The translations under genes were made by a program, and so were the position numbers. From positions 124,001-188,000 of the forward strand of contig NZ_AFEJ02000001.1 in NCBI RefSeq assembly GCF_000238775.2: a stretch of DNA of 64,000 nt, read 5' to 3'. A model generated the notes under the pieces. The model made no database searches and was not told the origin of the DNA. It was given only the letters and a program-made list of their open reading frames with translations. This stretch comes from Acaryochloris sp. CCMEE 5410 (lineage in GTDB: Bacteria; Cyanobacteriota; Cyanobacteriia; Thermosynechococcales; Thermosynechococcaceae). Shown here piece after piece: positions 1 to 8,825 of the stretch (positions are counted from its first letter, which is position 1; each line of letters begins with the position of its first letter).

Positions 1-1103
1 CATAGCCATACCCCGCCGACCAAAGCCATTAAAATCACGAGCCACAACGGGATCCGAGGTTTAACTTTTAGCAGGAGAACATGGGTTTCATCGCGACTAT
101 CAATGCGTTCGACATTTGACCAAACGGCCTCTACATGCAAGGTATGTTGCTTGGAAAAGCCCAACCAGTGGCGATCAGCTTCAGCAATTAACGACAGTTT
201 GCCAGAATCCCCCAATCCCAACTTGATATTGTCTGGCATCACCTCAAAGGTGCAGTGAGAGGGTGGATCGACGATCTCTGCTTTCGCATGTTGATATAGG
301 TTACTGTTATTTTTAAATTGCAATTCATAGATAACCGGAGGAGATTGCCAAAACTTCAATTGAAACTGCTCTGGAATGCAATGTTCCTCAGGCTGGGCCT
401 GAAAGGCCACAAAACCTAAGGGATCAATTTTCAAATGTCCTTCAATTTGAGTGGGCGGCCCATAGGCATGACTCGCCTCAACCTGGAACCGATAGCCATG
501 ACTGGGAGCCTGCACTGGATCAGCAGGTACTTTACAGTTAAAGGTGGTTTGCACCCGCCCTCCAGGAGCCAGTTTTACGGTTTGCTCGTTGCCTTCCGGG
601 AACCAACTGGCATCAATGCCTTGGAGACTGACGGTTGCAGTCGTTTTTAACTGACTGGGGTTATTGACCCATACCGGAATTTGAATTTCCTCTCCCGGAT
701 CAGCATCAAAATCTTCAACGGGTAAATTTAGCCCCAAGGGCACTGCCCCTGTTCCTTGCGCCAGAGTGAGCTTTAGAGACTCCCGTTCTTCTTCCTGTAG
801 TTCAATAGAAAAAACCCTTACGGCTAGGCTCATTAAGCCCACAAACCCTGGCACGGGACTATCGGTGATCTCAATTTGGAATTGGGTCGTATCTCCAGGA
901 GGATTTTTACTACTAATGTCTGGTGAAACGTGATACCACTTGTGCCCAGCTAGATGATTGGTCCCTGCCGCTGAGACCTCAAGCTGGAAACTAGCATACC
1001 GATCGCTGTGATTGACCACCTCCACGGCAAAGGCTGAGGGAGGACCTCCAGGGGTAAAGGCCAACTGCTTGGGTAATACTTGGGTGGCAAGCTGCTTTTC
1101 CAT
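1..1103 (-). CDS. CIS-operon beta-sandwich protein, partial at left edge
   Basis: The open frame starts at ATG 1101-1103 and is still open at base 1, so about 367 residues are visible and the C-terminus is missing. The protein is built of repeated beta-sandwich-like segments of the NEW3/Ig-like kind, with phrases such as PGGRVQTTF and WVNNPSQL. A hydrophobic stretch (IPLWLVILMALVGGVWL) lies at the window edge, so a membrane segment follows the extracytoplasmic-type domains. It begins 3 bases past the stop of the HAMP/cNMP gene and has no clear Shine-Dalgarno of its own, which suggests translational coupling. I do not recognise a specific family. From its place in the operon I infer a structural or membrane-anchoring part of the contractile injection system. 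Confidence 0.7.
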   Translation of the reverse strand, partial: MEKQLATQVLPKQLAFTPGGPPSAFAVEVVNHSDRYASFQLEVSAAGTNHLAGHKWYHVSPDISSKNPPGDTTQFQIEITDSPVPGFVGLMSLAVRVFSIELQEEERESLKLTLAQGTGAVPLGLNLPVEDFDADPGEEIQIPVWVNNPSQLKTTATVSLQGIDASWFPEGNEQTVKLAPGGRVQTTFNCKVPADPVQAPSHGYRFQVEASHAYGPPTQIEGHLKIDPLGFVAFQAQPEEHCIPEQFQLKFWQSPPVIYELQFKNNSNLYQHAKAEIVDPPSHCTFEVMPDNIKLGLGDSGKLSLIAEADRHWLGFSKQHTLHVEAVWSNVERIDSRDETHVLLLKVKPRIPLWLVILMALVGGVWL

Positions 1104-1106
1104 AGT

Positions 1107-2840
1107 CTAGATAGGGGGTAACTGAGATTGCAGTCGGTCTCGAATCCAGTTCAGACTTGAGATTTGATGTCCCTGCCATTCAGGTTTTCGTTGCCATAAA
1201 ACATTGGCCGTTATATTCACTAAATGGGGATAGCGTTTGAGCAGCTTCAGCAGATCAGACGTTTCGACAATAAATAAGCTGGTTTGGTAAAACGTTTGCC
1301 CTTGAACGGGGGGAAGATCATCGAACAGCAAGCTGAGATCCCCCCAACAATTCCCCGCCGTCAAGGTGATGTTTTGATCGGGGAATTGAAGGCCGCCGAA
1401 GATCACGAAATAGACTTTGCCGGATTCGGGTATCAAGGATTCTTCTGCAGCTAGGTTTTGGCGATAGCCTCGATCTAAAAGCTGCTGGAACTCGATTTCA
1501 GGCCAATTTTGAAAATAATCTACCTGTCTAAGAATGTCGGCGAGTTGCGTATGGCGTTGCAGGAGGCGGTTACCCAATTGAGGAAATTGGCGCAGTAGCC
1601 GCTGAAAAGCCTGATCTTCAATCACAAAAAGCGTGGTTTGTTCAACCGCCAGGATGGTATTTTGGCGGGCAACCCCAGACAGTAAAGCCGTTTCACCAAA
1701 TGCATCCCCGGAAACCCATTTATTTCCTTGTCGTTCAGGATGATCCATCTGGGACTGAATCACCCCGTTGAGAATGATATAAAATACTTGACCCAGCTCT
1801 CCTGCTCGAAAGATCACTTCTCCCGGCTCGTACTGGCGCTGATAGCCACAAGCGATTAAATCTTGAAGTTGATTTTCCGAAAAGTCCTGGAGAAAATCTA
1901 CACTTTGCAAACACCGGAGTAGATCTAAATCCTGAGATTGTCCCAGTTGTTGCCGGACTTGGCGCGATTTTGCTAAAAGCTCGTGGGTATAGGGGATCTG
2001 AATTTGGCTTAATAACGCCTGGACAGAGTTAGGGACGGTATTGGGGGGGGCGACTGAAGCCTGTTGAGAGCTAGAAGGGCGATGGTAAACGTTGGTGAAT
2101 AAGTGGTGTAAAGCTCCTGCCAATTGACCAATTTCATCCTTATGTCGGGCATGGTGGTGCAAATGTAGAATTTCAGCGCTGGATGCATCCAGAGGTCGAG
2201 TCGGAGCTTGCCGAAGCTGATGAGCCAATTGAGTGATGGGTTGGATTGGTTTTAAGACGGTTCGTCGAACTAAGTCATTCACTAACAACAGAATTAGGCC
2301 CCATAAGACGACCAACGTCCCCATCTCCATCCAAAAGTTGGCTTTCGCCAACTCTTTTACAGGCGCGGAAGGAATAAAAACGGCTTGAATCTGCAGGGTG
2401 CCATCTTGATCTAGACGTTGGGCAAAATAATAGTTTTCCTGGTCAGCATGGGTGATATAGCCGGATAAGGTTTCTTGGTCGATCTGTTTCTGGAATTGGG
2501 TTTTGAGGGCTTCGGCTAGCTCATCTATATCCGGGAGCATCGTGTCAGAGTTTGGCACCAAGACTTTGTAACACAAGGAGGGTTGAGTCTCGCACAAGGT
2601 GGAAACGACTGGGTAAGCCTCAGAGGCAGAATCGTCCTGATTGAGCTGATCCACCAATGCCATCAAGAGTTGCCCCCGAGACTTCAGCTCGTGATCAGCC
2701 TGCCTATGAACAGATTGATGAACGATCACCCCTGCGATTCCGGTCGTGGCCATAAAAACCATTGACAGAATAAGGCTGAATTTGGTGGTTAGGTTTAACC
2801 GTCGCCACTGACGTTGTAAGGTGCTGGCAATATAAGGCAT
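1107..2840 (-). CDS. Membrane sensor with HAMP and two cyclic-nucleotide-binding domains
   Basis: This 577-residue protein has an N-terminal membrane segment (about residues 20-42), an extracytoplasmic sensor-like region resembling Tll0287/DUF3365 domains, a second membrane segment (about 170-190) and a HAMP-like linker. Two cNMP-binding-type domains follow, at about residues 305-430 and 435-560. The first has a recognisable phosphate-binding cassette, GDAFGETALLSGVARQNT. The second is degenerate (GNCWGDLSLLF) and has no matching arginine. No kinase, cyclase or DNA-binding domain is present. The gene lies between CIS genes, 4 bases after the upstream gene and 3 before the next. A role in sensing, or in anchoring or triggering the injection system, is inferred from the operon. 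Confidence 0.8.
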   Translation of the reverse strand: MPYIASTLQRQWRRLNLTTKFSLILSMVFMATTGIAGVIVHQSVHRQADHELKSRGQLLMALVDQLNQDDSASEAYPVVSTLCETQPSLCYKVLVPNSDTMLPDIDELAEALKTQFQKQIDQETLSGYITHADQENYYFAQRLDQDGTLQIQAVFIPSAPVKELAKANFWMEMGTLVVLWGLILLLVNDLVRRTVLKPIQPITQLAHQLRQAPTRPLDASSAEILHLHHHARHKDEIGQLAGALHHLFTNVYHRPSSSQQASVAPPNTVPNSVQALLSQIQIPYTHELLAKSRQVRQQLGQSQDLDLLRCLQSVDFLQDFSENQLQDLIACGYQRQYEPGEVIFRAGELGQVFYIILNGVIQSQMDHPERQGNKWVSGDAFGETALLSGVARQNTILAVEQTTLFVIEDQAFQRLLRQFPQLGNRLLQRHTQLADILRQVDYFQNWPEIEFQQLLDRGYRQNLAAEESLIPESGKVYFVIFGGLQFPDQNITLTAGNCWGDLSLLFDDLPPVQGQTFYQTSLFIVETSDLLKLLKRYPHLVNITANVLWQRKPEWQGHQISSLNWIRDRLQSQLPPI

Positions 2841-2844
2841 AGCA

Positions 2845-4227
2845 CTAAGGGGTAGATGCTGCAGGTGTGGCTAAGAGTTGACGATAATGCTGGCGCTGCC
2901 AAGCATAGTGAAGGATATTGGTGCCAAACTCTTGGGCCGTGCGAATCTGGTCCCGGGCAAACCCTTCTTTGCTGCCGCCGCCCCAAACCACTGATAAATC
3001 GCCCACCATCATCAGCAGATGGTCACTGAAAAACAGTTCGACCGGCTGTTGGTTGACGATGGGTAACGCACCAAATTGAAAGGGTTGGCATCGAATGGGG
3101 TGGTCTGCTTGCATGGTTTGCAGGGACTGTAGAGGCTGCCCCAATTGCTCAGCTAAGGTTCGAAAAGGGAGTCCTGTTTCATTTAGCTTGGCATTGAGAG
3201 CAGTTTGAGTAGCAGATAATTCGCGGGTAATATCTTGGCGCAACGGTTGGAGAGTCTGATGATCGGCAGATGCCCCCAACGCCTGTGAACGATCGATTTG
3301 AGACAGAGCTGTTTGTAGTTGGGCTTTAACGGTAAATAGTTCTGCTAACTGGGTGCCCCGAACTGAGACTTCCACCCACAAATATCCCCCTTGCATGAGG
3401 AAATATCGGAGCGATCGCACTTGCACATCCGTCAAAGATTGAGCCGATTGCGTCTGCAGGTACAGCACATCGTAATCCCTGAGATTAACCGCTTGATTGC
3501 GATCTACCAGCTCAATGGGATGGGGCGCAGCCACGGCCAGCAGATTGGGATACAGCACCTCAATGGATCTTAAAAAGGCTTGGAAATTAGTGACTGACTG
3601 CTGATTCTGAGGGGAGGGGGCAATGGGACTGACTTGAGCGATCTGAAGCACGGCTTGAGGGCGAGATCGCGGCTGTCGTCGATACCGCAAATCCACCTGG
3701 TTAATTTGGGGAAAGAAAGGATCCGTCGGAAGCTTTAGCTGAGCTTGGGGATCAATGATGATCCGACAAATTTCAACTTCTCCGGGGCCAGGGGGATGGG
3801 TCTTTTCATCAATTCGAAACACCTCCGTCAGCACAGGGTTTTCCTCCGACTGCTGAAGTTGTTCTGGATCGACGTATTGGAGAACTAAATAGATAGTGGT
3901 CGGTTGCTCCACCCGAGAAGCAATCCTAAAGTCGATGGGTTCAGGGACTACGATGCAATTGCCTTGGTCATCAATGGCCATGCCCGGTTGAACCTGCAGC
4001 CATCGTTGGTCTTGAAACGGCTGGGAGATTTTGTCCGGTGGGGAAATGGGATGGATGCCTAACCCACAGACAATCCCCGGCTGATGGAGGGATTGGTAAT
4101 ACAAACTCTGGCGTTGGCGATGGTAATCATAGGCCAACCGCCAGCGCTCAGCATTAATCAACAGCCCATCAGTCACCCGCAGACGTTGCAGGGGTTGGAC
4201 CGGGGGAGTGGGTGGTGAGTAGGTCAT
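2845..4227 (-). CDS. CIS-associated protein with C-terminal DUF4159-like domain
   Basis: The protein has 460 residues. The first ~200 (RLRVTDGLLINAERW onward) form a domain I cannot name confidently, rich in short beta-strand phrases. Residues about 220-450 look like DUF4159: a DYDVLYLQT strand, then LRYFLMQGGYLWVE, and an ending TAQEFGTNILHYAW. DUF4159 is a GATase-like fold of unknown role in many bacteria. The start at 4227 is preceded by GGAG-like bases. The 97-base gap to the upstream tail-protein gene holds three copies of a short direct repeat. Function in the injection system is inferred from synteny only. Confidence 0.7.
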   Translation of the reverse strand: MTYSPPTPPVQPLQRLRVTDGLLINAERWRLAYDYHRQRQSLYYQSLHQPGIVCGLGIHPISPPDKISQPFQDQRWLQVQPGMAIDDQGNCIVVPEPIDFRIASRVEQPTTIYLVLQYVDPEQLQQSEENPVLTEVFRIDEKTHPPGPGEVEICRIIIDPQAQLKLPTDPFFPQINQVDLRYRRQPRSRPQAVLQIAQVSPIAPSPQNQQSVTNFQAFLRSIEVLYPNLLAVAAPHPIELVDRNQAVNLRDYDVLYLQTQSAQSLTDVQVRSLRYFLMQGGYLWVEVSVRGTQLAELFTVKAQLQTALSQIDRSQALGASADHQTLQPLRQDITRELSATQTALNAKLNETGLPFRTLAEQLGQPLQSLQTMQADHPIRCQPFQFGALPIVNQQPVELFFSDHLLMMVGDLSVVWGGGSKEGFARDQIRTAQEFGTNILHYAWQRQHYRQLLATPAASTP

Positions 4228-4247
4228 GGAGGAACTAGGGTGAGATT

Positions 4248-4320
4248 GGAATTAATAGGTGTAAATAGGCAGGAATTAATAGGTGTAAATTTAAGAAGTA
4301 AGAATTAATAGGTGTGAAAT
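4248..4320. repeat. Three direct copies of a ~19-bp A/T-rich unit
   Basis: The unit GGAATTAATAGGTGTAAAT occurs at 4248-4266 and 4272-4290 exactly. A near copy (GAATTAATAGGTGTGAAAT) is at 4302-4320. Spacings are 24 and 30 bases. The block fills most of the only sizeable gap in the tightly packed CIS operon. It could be a protein-binding array or simply slippage-prone DNA. Confidence 0.85.
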
Positions 4321-4324
4321 AAAA

Positions 4325-5380
4325 TCAGGACAATTCAATAGATAAGTCGTAGGTGCAAAACGCGGGCTTCTCCTGCTGGATGATCTTGTGGATAAGGGGT
4401 TCAGAGAGGGGCTGTTGGGGACGCAAACAAACGGAGAAATGGAAGGGCTTGCCCCCACCGACGGTGGATTCTTGACCCAGGTGAGTTTCCCCCAACACTA
4501 GCCCACGATTGAAGGAATCTTGAATGGAGATCTGCTTTTGGTCTTCTGGGACAAACTCTTCCAAGGGAAGCCCCGTATATAAATGCAGATAGAGCCGCAG
4601 CCCTTTTCGCGTGCCTCGCCATTGATAGAGCTGAATCGCCTGACGAATCAGGGACCGTTGCCGAGATAACGGCAATTCGGAGGCCAGCTGCCAGCCCACC
4701 CAATGGCCCAGAAAGGGAAGCAGGGTTTCAGGGGCTGTCAGGGGATCGAGATAAGCCCACAGGGTATCCAGGGTTTGAACGGCTGGTTCAAAGGCCTGCT
4801 CAAAAATATGGAGAAAGCGGCCAATAAAATCCACCTCTTTATAGATGTCGGGTAAGAAGGTGGGATAGAGACTGCGGGGGCGAACAAACAGTAAAAACTC
4901 CGCTGTCTCTAAGGTTAAGCCACTGGTCGCTTCGTTCGTCTCAGCATCAACAGTGCCGAAATACACACAGAGCCGCCCCCGAAAATCTAACCCCTGGGTT
5001 TGAATAAAGGCTGGACTAGACTCGGCTTCAAAAAAATCTTCCGGTAGGTGGAAGTATAAGACTGCTTCCATTTTGCTGCCAGGAGGCAAGGTTTGGCCTT
5101 CTTGCCCAATCCGACACCAGTCTAAAGGAAAGGTTCCTTCTGTCTCTAAGCTGATGCGAAGGGTGCGATCGCAGGTATTCTCCAGCTGCACTACAATTTC
5201 GCTCGGTTCCCCCGGATGGAGCACTTGTTGACAGAGATGGCTCTGTTGCCAAGCAAAAGGCGCTATCTCAGGCGTTACGGACTGTGACGCTGTTCTCACA
5301 ATGGGTTGAGGCATCGTCGCCGCCACGGACATGGGGGCCAGTAGCAGTCTTAAGGGCAGTAGATCAGGGGAGGTGGTCAT
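4325..5380 (-). CDS. Phage tail protein I-like baseplate protein (Afp12/gpI type)
   Basis: The protein has 351 residues. The C-terminal half matches the tail protein I family used in phage-like contractile systems: SLYPTFLPDIYKE, then a helix ending TLDTLWAYLDPLTAPETLL, then LGHWVGW and a WRGTRKGL motif (about residues 165-265). The N-terminal ~150 residues form an Ig-like beta domain not found in short phage gpI proteins. In CIS baseplates this protein sits beside the J-like wedge. It follows the J-like gene by 30 bases, the usual order. Confidence 0.85.
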   Translation of the reverse strand: MTTSPDLLPLRLLLAPMSVAATMPQPIVRTASQSVTPEIAPFAWQQSHLCQQVLHPGEPSEIVVQLENTCDRTLRISLETEGTFPLDWCRIGQEGQTLPPGSKMEAVLYFHLPEDFFEAESSPAFIQTQGLDFRGRLCVYFGTVDAETNEATSGLTLETAEFLLFVRPRSLYPTFLPDIYKEVDFIGRFLHIFEQAFEPAVQTLDTLWAYLDPLTAPETLLPFLGHWVGWQLASELPLSRQRSLIRQAIQLYQWRGTRKGLRLYLHLYTGLPLEEFVPEDQKQISIQDSFNRGLVLGETHLGQESTVGGGKPFHFSVCLRPQQPLSEPLIHKIIQQEKPAFCTYDLSIELS

Positions 5381-5410
5381 AGCAGTTACCGGGAAATAAG
5401 TTATCTCCTG

Positions 5411-7588
5411 TTACAGCAGACTGATAGCGTGACTAGAGCGAAGTGGGGCATTCTGCCAGGAGCAGAGCACCCCCAAAGGGCCTGGATCGATCACGGGTTC
5501 CTTGGGCAAAATCCGCTGCCAACGAGATTCCTGGCGACGGAGTTCAAACAGCTGTACGGTACCCAAATGACGAACCCCCGGCATGGGCTGAAACAGCGTC
5601 ACAATATCCGAGGGATACACGGGACGCCCAAAGGGCCAACCTCGGCCATCGGGACCGCCAGTAATCGGATTTAGAAACCGATAGAGGGCGACCTGAAGCT
5701 GATGCCGCATCTCCGTTTGGGCCTCTGGATTGTTATAGTTTGGCTCTAGGGCCACTTCTGCCTGAACCGTTACCCCCACATAGTGTGGTTGGTCATAGCG
5801 AATGTCCATGCCCAGGAGACGACGGTCATCCAAGTAATCACTAATCTGGGTTTCCAGTTGGGGCGTCAAACTAAGAACATCTGGATGAAGCCCCTCGCCC
5901 CGCTCAATGGCGTCGGTACTCACCTGGGGAACAATCAGAAGTCGGACCTGCCCTGGGGTACCCGTTTGATCCGCAGGCAAACAGAGAACGCGTGCGACTG
6001 CCCCTCGACCTGCCGTTAAAGCTAACGTCTCAAAATCTTCTTGGGTGACCGCGCGATCGCGAGTCCGCAACATTTGCGGTACACGAATGACCGCAGCATC
6101 CAGGGATTCGGCATCAGTCCCATTCTGGGCGGGCTGATGATTGATCACATTAGCGACATAGGGCACCGCCGTTTTCAGAATCCGAATCATCCCGCTTTGC
6201 ACATTGCCTTTCAGCCCTCCACCTGTGCGATAGGTGGCCATCCTCAGTTCAGCTCCCTTAGGGGGCACCTTGCCATATTGGCGTTTCAGAGCCTGCTGCT
6301 CAGGGCCTAGGGCCACGAGATCGGCATTGGATTGGGCCATTCGCTGTTGTGTTTGTACCTTGATTTGAGCGGGTTCTCGAATCAAAGGTCCAAACTGTAG
6401 CGCCCCCGTCAGGGCATCAATGGTGTAGTGCAGGTCTTCTGGCCCAGAGTCTGCAAAGTCCGAGACCTCCGTCCATCGCTGAGGAATGCCACCAATAGGG
6501 GTCACCAACAGGTATTCCGGGTCTCGGCGAGGCAGAATCGGTGCGGATTGAAGTTGAAAGGTTTGTCCAGGCGTGCCATCACTGGTTCCTAAAATTTCAT
6601 TGTGGATTTGCAAAGATTGTGTCGTATCAACCGTCGCGCCAATGGCTTGCACAGACACCCCAACAATTTCTGGGGAACAACGATATCCCCATTGGGTGGC
6701 TTGTGCCGTTTCATAAACACATCGAATCCAGCGACCTTGATAGCTGGCAAAGTTAGTGACCGGCCAGTGTTGAGGCAGGTGTAAGATTACATCTGCTCCC
6801 TGGAGGGGATTACCATTTTGCCGAGTCAACCGGGCAAAGCTAAAGCCATCCGTATGGTCATCGGCTTCATTTAATAAAACGGGTTGCCAGTAGACCCCAT
6901 TCCAAGCTTGCCATTGGCGGGGTGGACATTCAGGGTTAATCCCCGTGGGAGTTGCCGCTTCCCCCTTAAATGTCACGGAGATAACATTTCCTGCTGGCTG
7001 CTCTGGCTCAAAGACGAGATAAAAACAATTGCCTATTTGAGGTTGAGGATTGAAGCAGCTTAAGGCAGACCCTTGCCATTCTCCATCAGGATTTAAATTC
7101 CAGGATTCGGCAAAGCGATCTCGCACGAGCTGTGGCTCCATTTCAGCCCTATCAGCTGTCAGAAAGTGCCGCAGCTGGGGTTGCCCAATTGTGACAGGAC
7201 GATCGGTGCTAAAGACAATCGCTTCTTCCGTCTCCGTGCGTAGGGTTGCCACTTCCGTATCCATCGGAATCGTGTAGTTTTCCGACAAACCTGCACTGAG
7301 GTAGAAGGTCACTGGCGTCTTTGCTGGGGAGGGGGGCTGCAGCCTGACCCCCATTAACTCTAAGAAGGTGACATAGTTGCGACGGGGCACCTGATTAAAT
7401 CGCAGCAACATTTGGTCCGTTAGCCAGCTAAATAGCTCGACCAATGTAATTCCCGGATCGCTGGGGTTATGGTGGGTCCATTCAGGGCAATAGCGAGGGA
7501 TGCGGAGTAGACATTCTTGCACGAGATCATCGAAACTGCGGTCATCGAGATCTGACTTGGGTAGCTTGGGTAAGAAATCAAACTCCAT
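5411..7588 (-). CDS. Putative baseplate assembly protein (gpJ/Afp11 type)
   Basis: The protein has 725 residues, the size of the large baseplate J-like wedge protein of contractile injection systems. The N-terminus has the diagnostic WTHHNPSDPGITLVELFSWL phrase followed by DQMLLRFNQVPRRNY. The central part is beta-rich, with VTFYLSAGLSE at about residue 95. The C-terminal third has RTRDRAVTQEDFETLA and a duplicated LDDRRLLGMDIR segment typical of J-like proteins. It starts at ATG 7586-7588, seven bases after the gp25-like gene stops, so the two are probably cotranscribed. It would form the wedge ring around the spike. Confidence 0.9.
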   Translation of the reverse strand: MEFDFLPKLPKSDLDDRSFDDLVQECLLRIPRYCPEWTHHNPSDPGITLVELFSWLTDQMLLRFNQVPRRNYVTFLELMGVRLQPPSPAKTPVTFYLSAGLSENYTIPMDTEVATLRTETEEAIVFSTDRPVTIGQPQLRHFLTADRAEMEPQLVRDRFAESWNLNPDGEWQGSALSCFNPQPQIGNCFYLVFEPEQPAGNVISVTFKGEAATPTGINPECPPRQWQAWNGVYWQPVLLNEADDHTDGFSFARLTRQNGNPLQGADVILHLPQHWPVTNFASYQGRWIRCVYETAQATQWGYRCSPEIVGVSVQAIGATVDTTQSLQIHNEILGTSDGTPGQTFQLQSAPILPRRDPEYLLVTPIGGIPQRWTEVSDFADSGPEDLHYTIDALTGALQFGPLIREPAQIKVQTQQRMAQSNADLVALGPEQQALKRQYGKVPPKGAELRMATYRTGGGLKGNVQSGMIRILKTAVPYVANVINHQPAQNGTDAESLDAAVIRVPQMLRTRDRAVTQEDFETLALTAGRGAVARVLCLPADQTGTPGQVRLLIVPQVSTDAIERGEGLHPDVLSLTPQLETQISDYLDDRRLLGMDIRYDQPHYVGVTVQAEVALEPNYNNPEAQTEMRHQLQVALYRFLNPITGGPDGRGWPFGRPVYPSDIVTLFQPMPGVRHLGTVQLFELRRQESRWQRILPKEPVIDPGPLGVLCSWQNAPLRSSHAISLL

Positions 7589-7595
7589 GTCTTGC

Positions 7596-8000
7596 CTAGG
7601 TAATGGGGGTCAGATAAAAGGGATAGACTAAACTCCGGTAATCGTGGGTTTGTTTAGGATGGTATTCGAGGGTGATATCAACCCGCCCTTCAATGGGGTC
7701 TGGTTCTGTATAAACACCATCTAGAACAATGCGGGGTTCCCACCGTTGCAAGGCTTCTGTGACGTACAGTCGAATCAGCAACAGGGTTTGAGTATTCATC
7801 GGGGCAAAAGTCAACTCGGAGAGACGGGAACCAAACTCAGGCCGATAGACCCGCTCCCCCAGTTTGGTCCCCAGAATGATTGCGATAGATTCTTCAATAT
7901 TACGAATGGCGTGGGCACTAAATCGTAGGTTTCCCTGAGTATTCACCCCAATGGGAAACGTCCAACCCGTCCCCAAATGAGCAGTTTGACCGTCCACCAT
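7596..8000 (-). CDS. gp25-like baseplate wedge protein
   Basis: This is a GPW/gp25-family protein, the most conserved part of contractile tail baseplates. Visible motifs are LGTGWTFPIGVN near the start, RNIEESIAIILGTKLGERV and YRPEFGSRL. I chose ATG 7998-8000 (134 residues), preceded by a GGGAC/GGGG run, over an upstream TTG at 8045 that adds 15 residues not expected for the family. It is the first gene of the visible CIS operon, and a promoter is expected in 8001-8330. gp25, J-like and tail I in a row mark the locus as a contractile injection system or tailocin-type particle. Confidence 0.9.
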   Translation of the reverse strand: MVDGQTAHLGTGWTFPIGVNTQGNLRFSAHAIRNIEESIAIILGTKLGERVYRPEFGSRLSELTFAPMNTQTLLLIRLYVTEALQRWEPRIVLDGVYTEPDPIEGRVDITLEYHPKQTHDYRSLVYPFYLTPIT

Positions 8001-8128
8001 ACCCCTGTCCCATCTCGTAGGGCTTACTATAAGGGCTAGGAACAAGAGGGACTATTGGCCAAAAGTCGTACCTATTCGGATGAAGGTCACTAATTCTTTG
8101 TCATTGGATCGGCCTTTACTCCTTTGAC

Positions 8129-8174
8129 AAGGCAATCAACCGGGTTGGCCCATGGTTTGATTGCCTTACTTTTT
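8129..8174 (+). terminator. Rho-independent terminator-like hairpin, no obvious parent gene
   Basis: An 11-bp perfect stem (AAGGCAATCAA at 8129-8139, TTGATTGCCTT at 8157-8167) is followed by ACTTTTT at 8168-8174. The T-run makes it a plus-strand terminator. It lies between the divergent CIS operon and ndhM, with no plus-strand gene before it, so it may end a short RNA. Confidence 0.6.
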
Positions 8175-8477
8175 ACCCAAGGAAGCCTAATATCCCTATT
8201 AGCAAGAACTTCGGTCTTCTCAACAAGACTTAAAAAAAATAGGGCATTGAAAATGCCTAAGCGTAGAGCCGTTAAGTCATCTTGCCCTTAAAGTATTAAC
8301 TCAAGGGAGCAAGGCTTGGTCTAGGTCAACAGCGTGTTTAGACTTTCACCTCAACCATTAGAAGTGGGAACCAACTATTTGGGAGGAAAGGTCAGATATT
8401 CCATAATTCATTGCCCCGAAGTTCCGACCCATGTTTACAATAGGTGCAGAGAAATTCTAGCGCTGAGACCTGAACCT

Positions 8478-8822
8478 ATGCTACTGAAGTCCACGACTCG
8501 CCACATCCACATCTATACTGCCGAAGTGGATAATAACGAGTTGATTCCTAGCGAAAGCGTCTTAACCCTAGATGTGGACCCAGACAATGAGCTGGTTTGG
8601 AGTGAAGATGCCCTCCAGCGAGTGTATGCCAAGTTTGATGAATTAGTTGAAACTTATTCAGGTGAAGATTTAACCGACTATAACCTGCGTCGCATTGGTT
8701 CAGATTTGGAACATTATGTGCGATCGCTGTTGCAAAAAGGCATTGTGGGCTATAACCTCAGTAGTCGCGTACGCAACTTTAGTATGGGTCTACCCCAAGT
8801 CATCGCATCAGAATCTAAGTAG
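8478..8822 (+). CDS. ndhM: NAD(P)H-quinone oxidoreductase subunit M
   Basis: The 114-residue product matches cyanobacterial and chloroplast NdhM almost throughout: MLLKSTTRHIHIYTAEV at the start, then VLTLDVDPDNE, EDALQRVYAKFDELVE and DYNLRRIGSDLEHYVRSLLQ. NdhM is a peripheral subunit of the thylakoid NDH-1 complex, acting in respiration and cyclic electron flow. The frame is open further upstream to an ATG at 8334, but the family begins at MLLKSTTRH, so I use ATG 8478. A YjbQ-family gene follows after 3 bases and is probably cotranscribed. Confidence 0.93.
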   Translation: MLLKSTTRHIHIYTAEVDNNELIPSESVLTLDVDPDNELVWSEDALQRVYAKFDELVETYSGEDLTDYNLRRIGSDLEHYVRSLLQKGIVGYNLSSRVRNFSMGLPQVIASESK

Positions 8823-8825
8823 CGA

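Noticed and set aside
4248-4320. Short repeats considered as a mini-CRISPR
   Set aside because: Only three copies, with spacings of 5 and 11 bases, too short for spacers.
8334-8477. N-terminal extension of ndhM from ATG 8334
   Set aside because: The family begins at MLLKSTTRH, so the extra 48 residues are unlikely to be translated.
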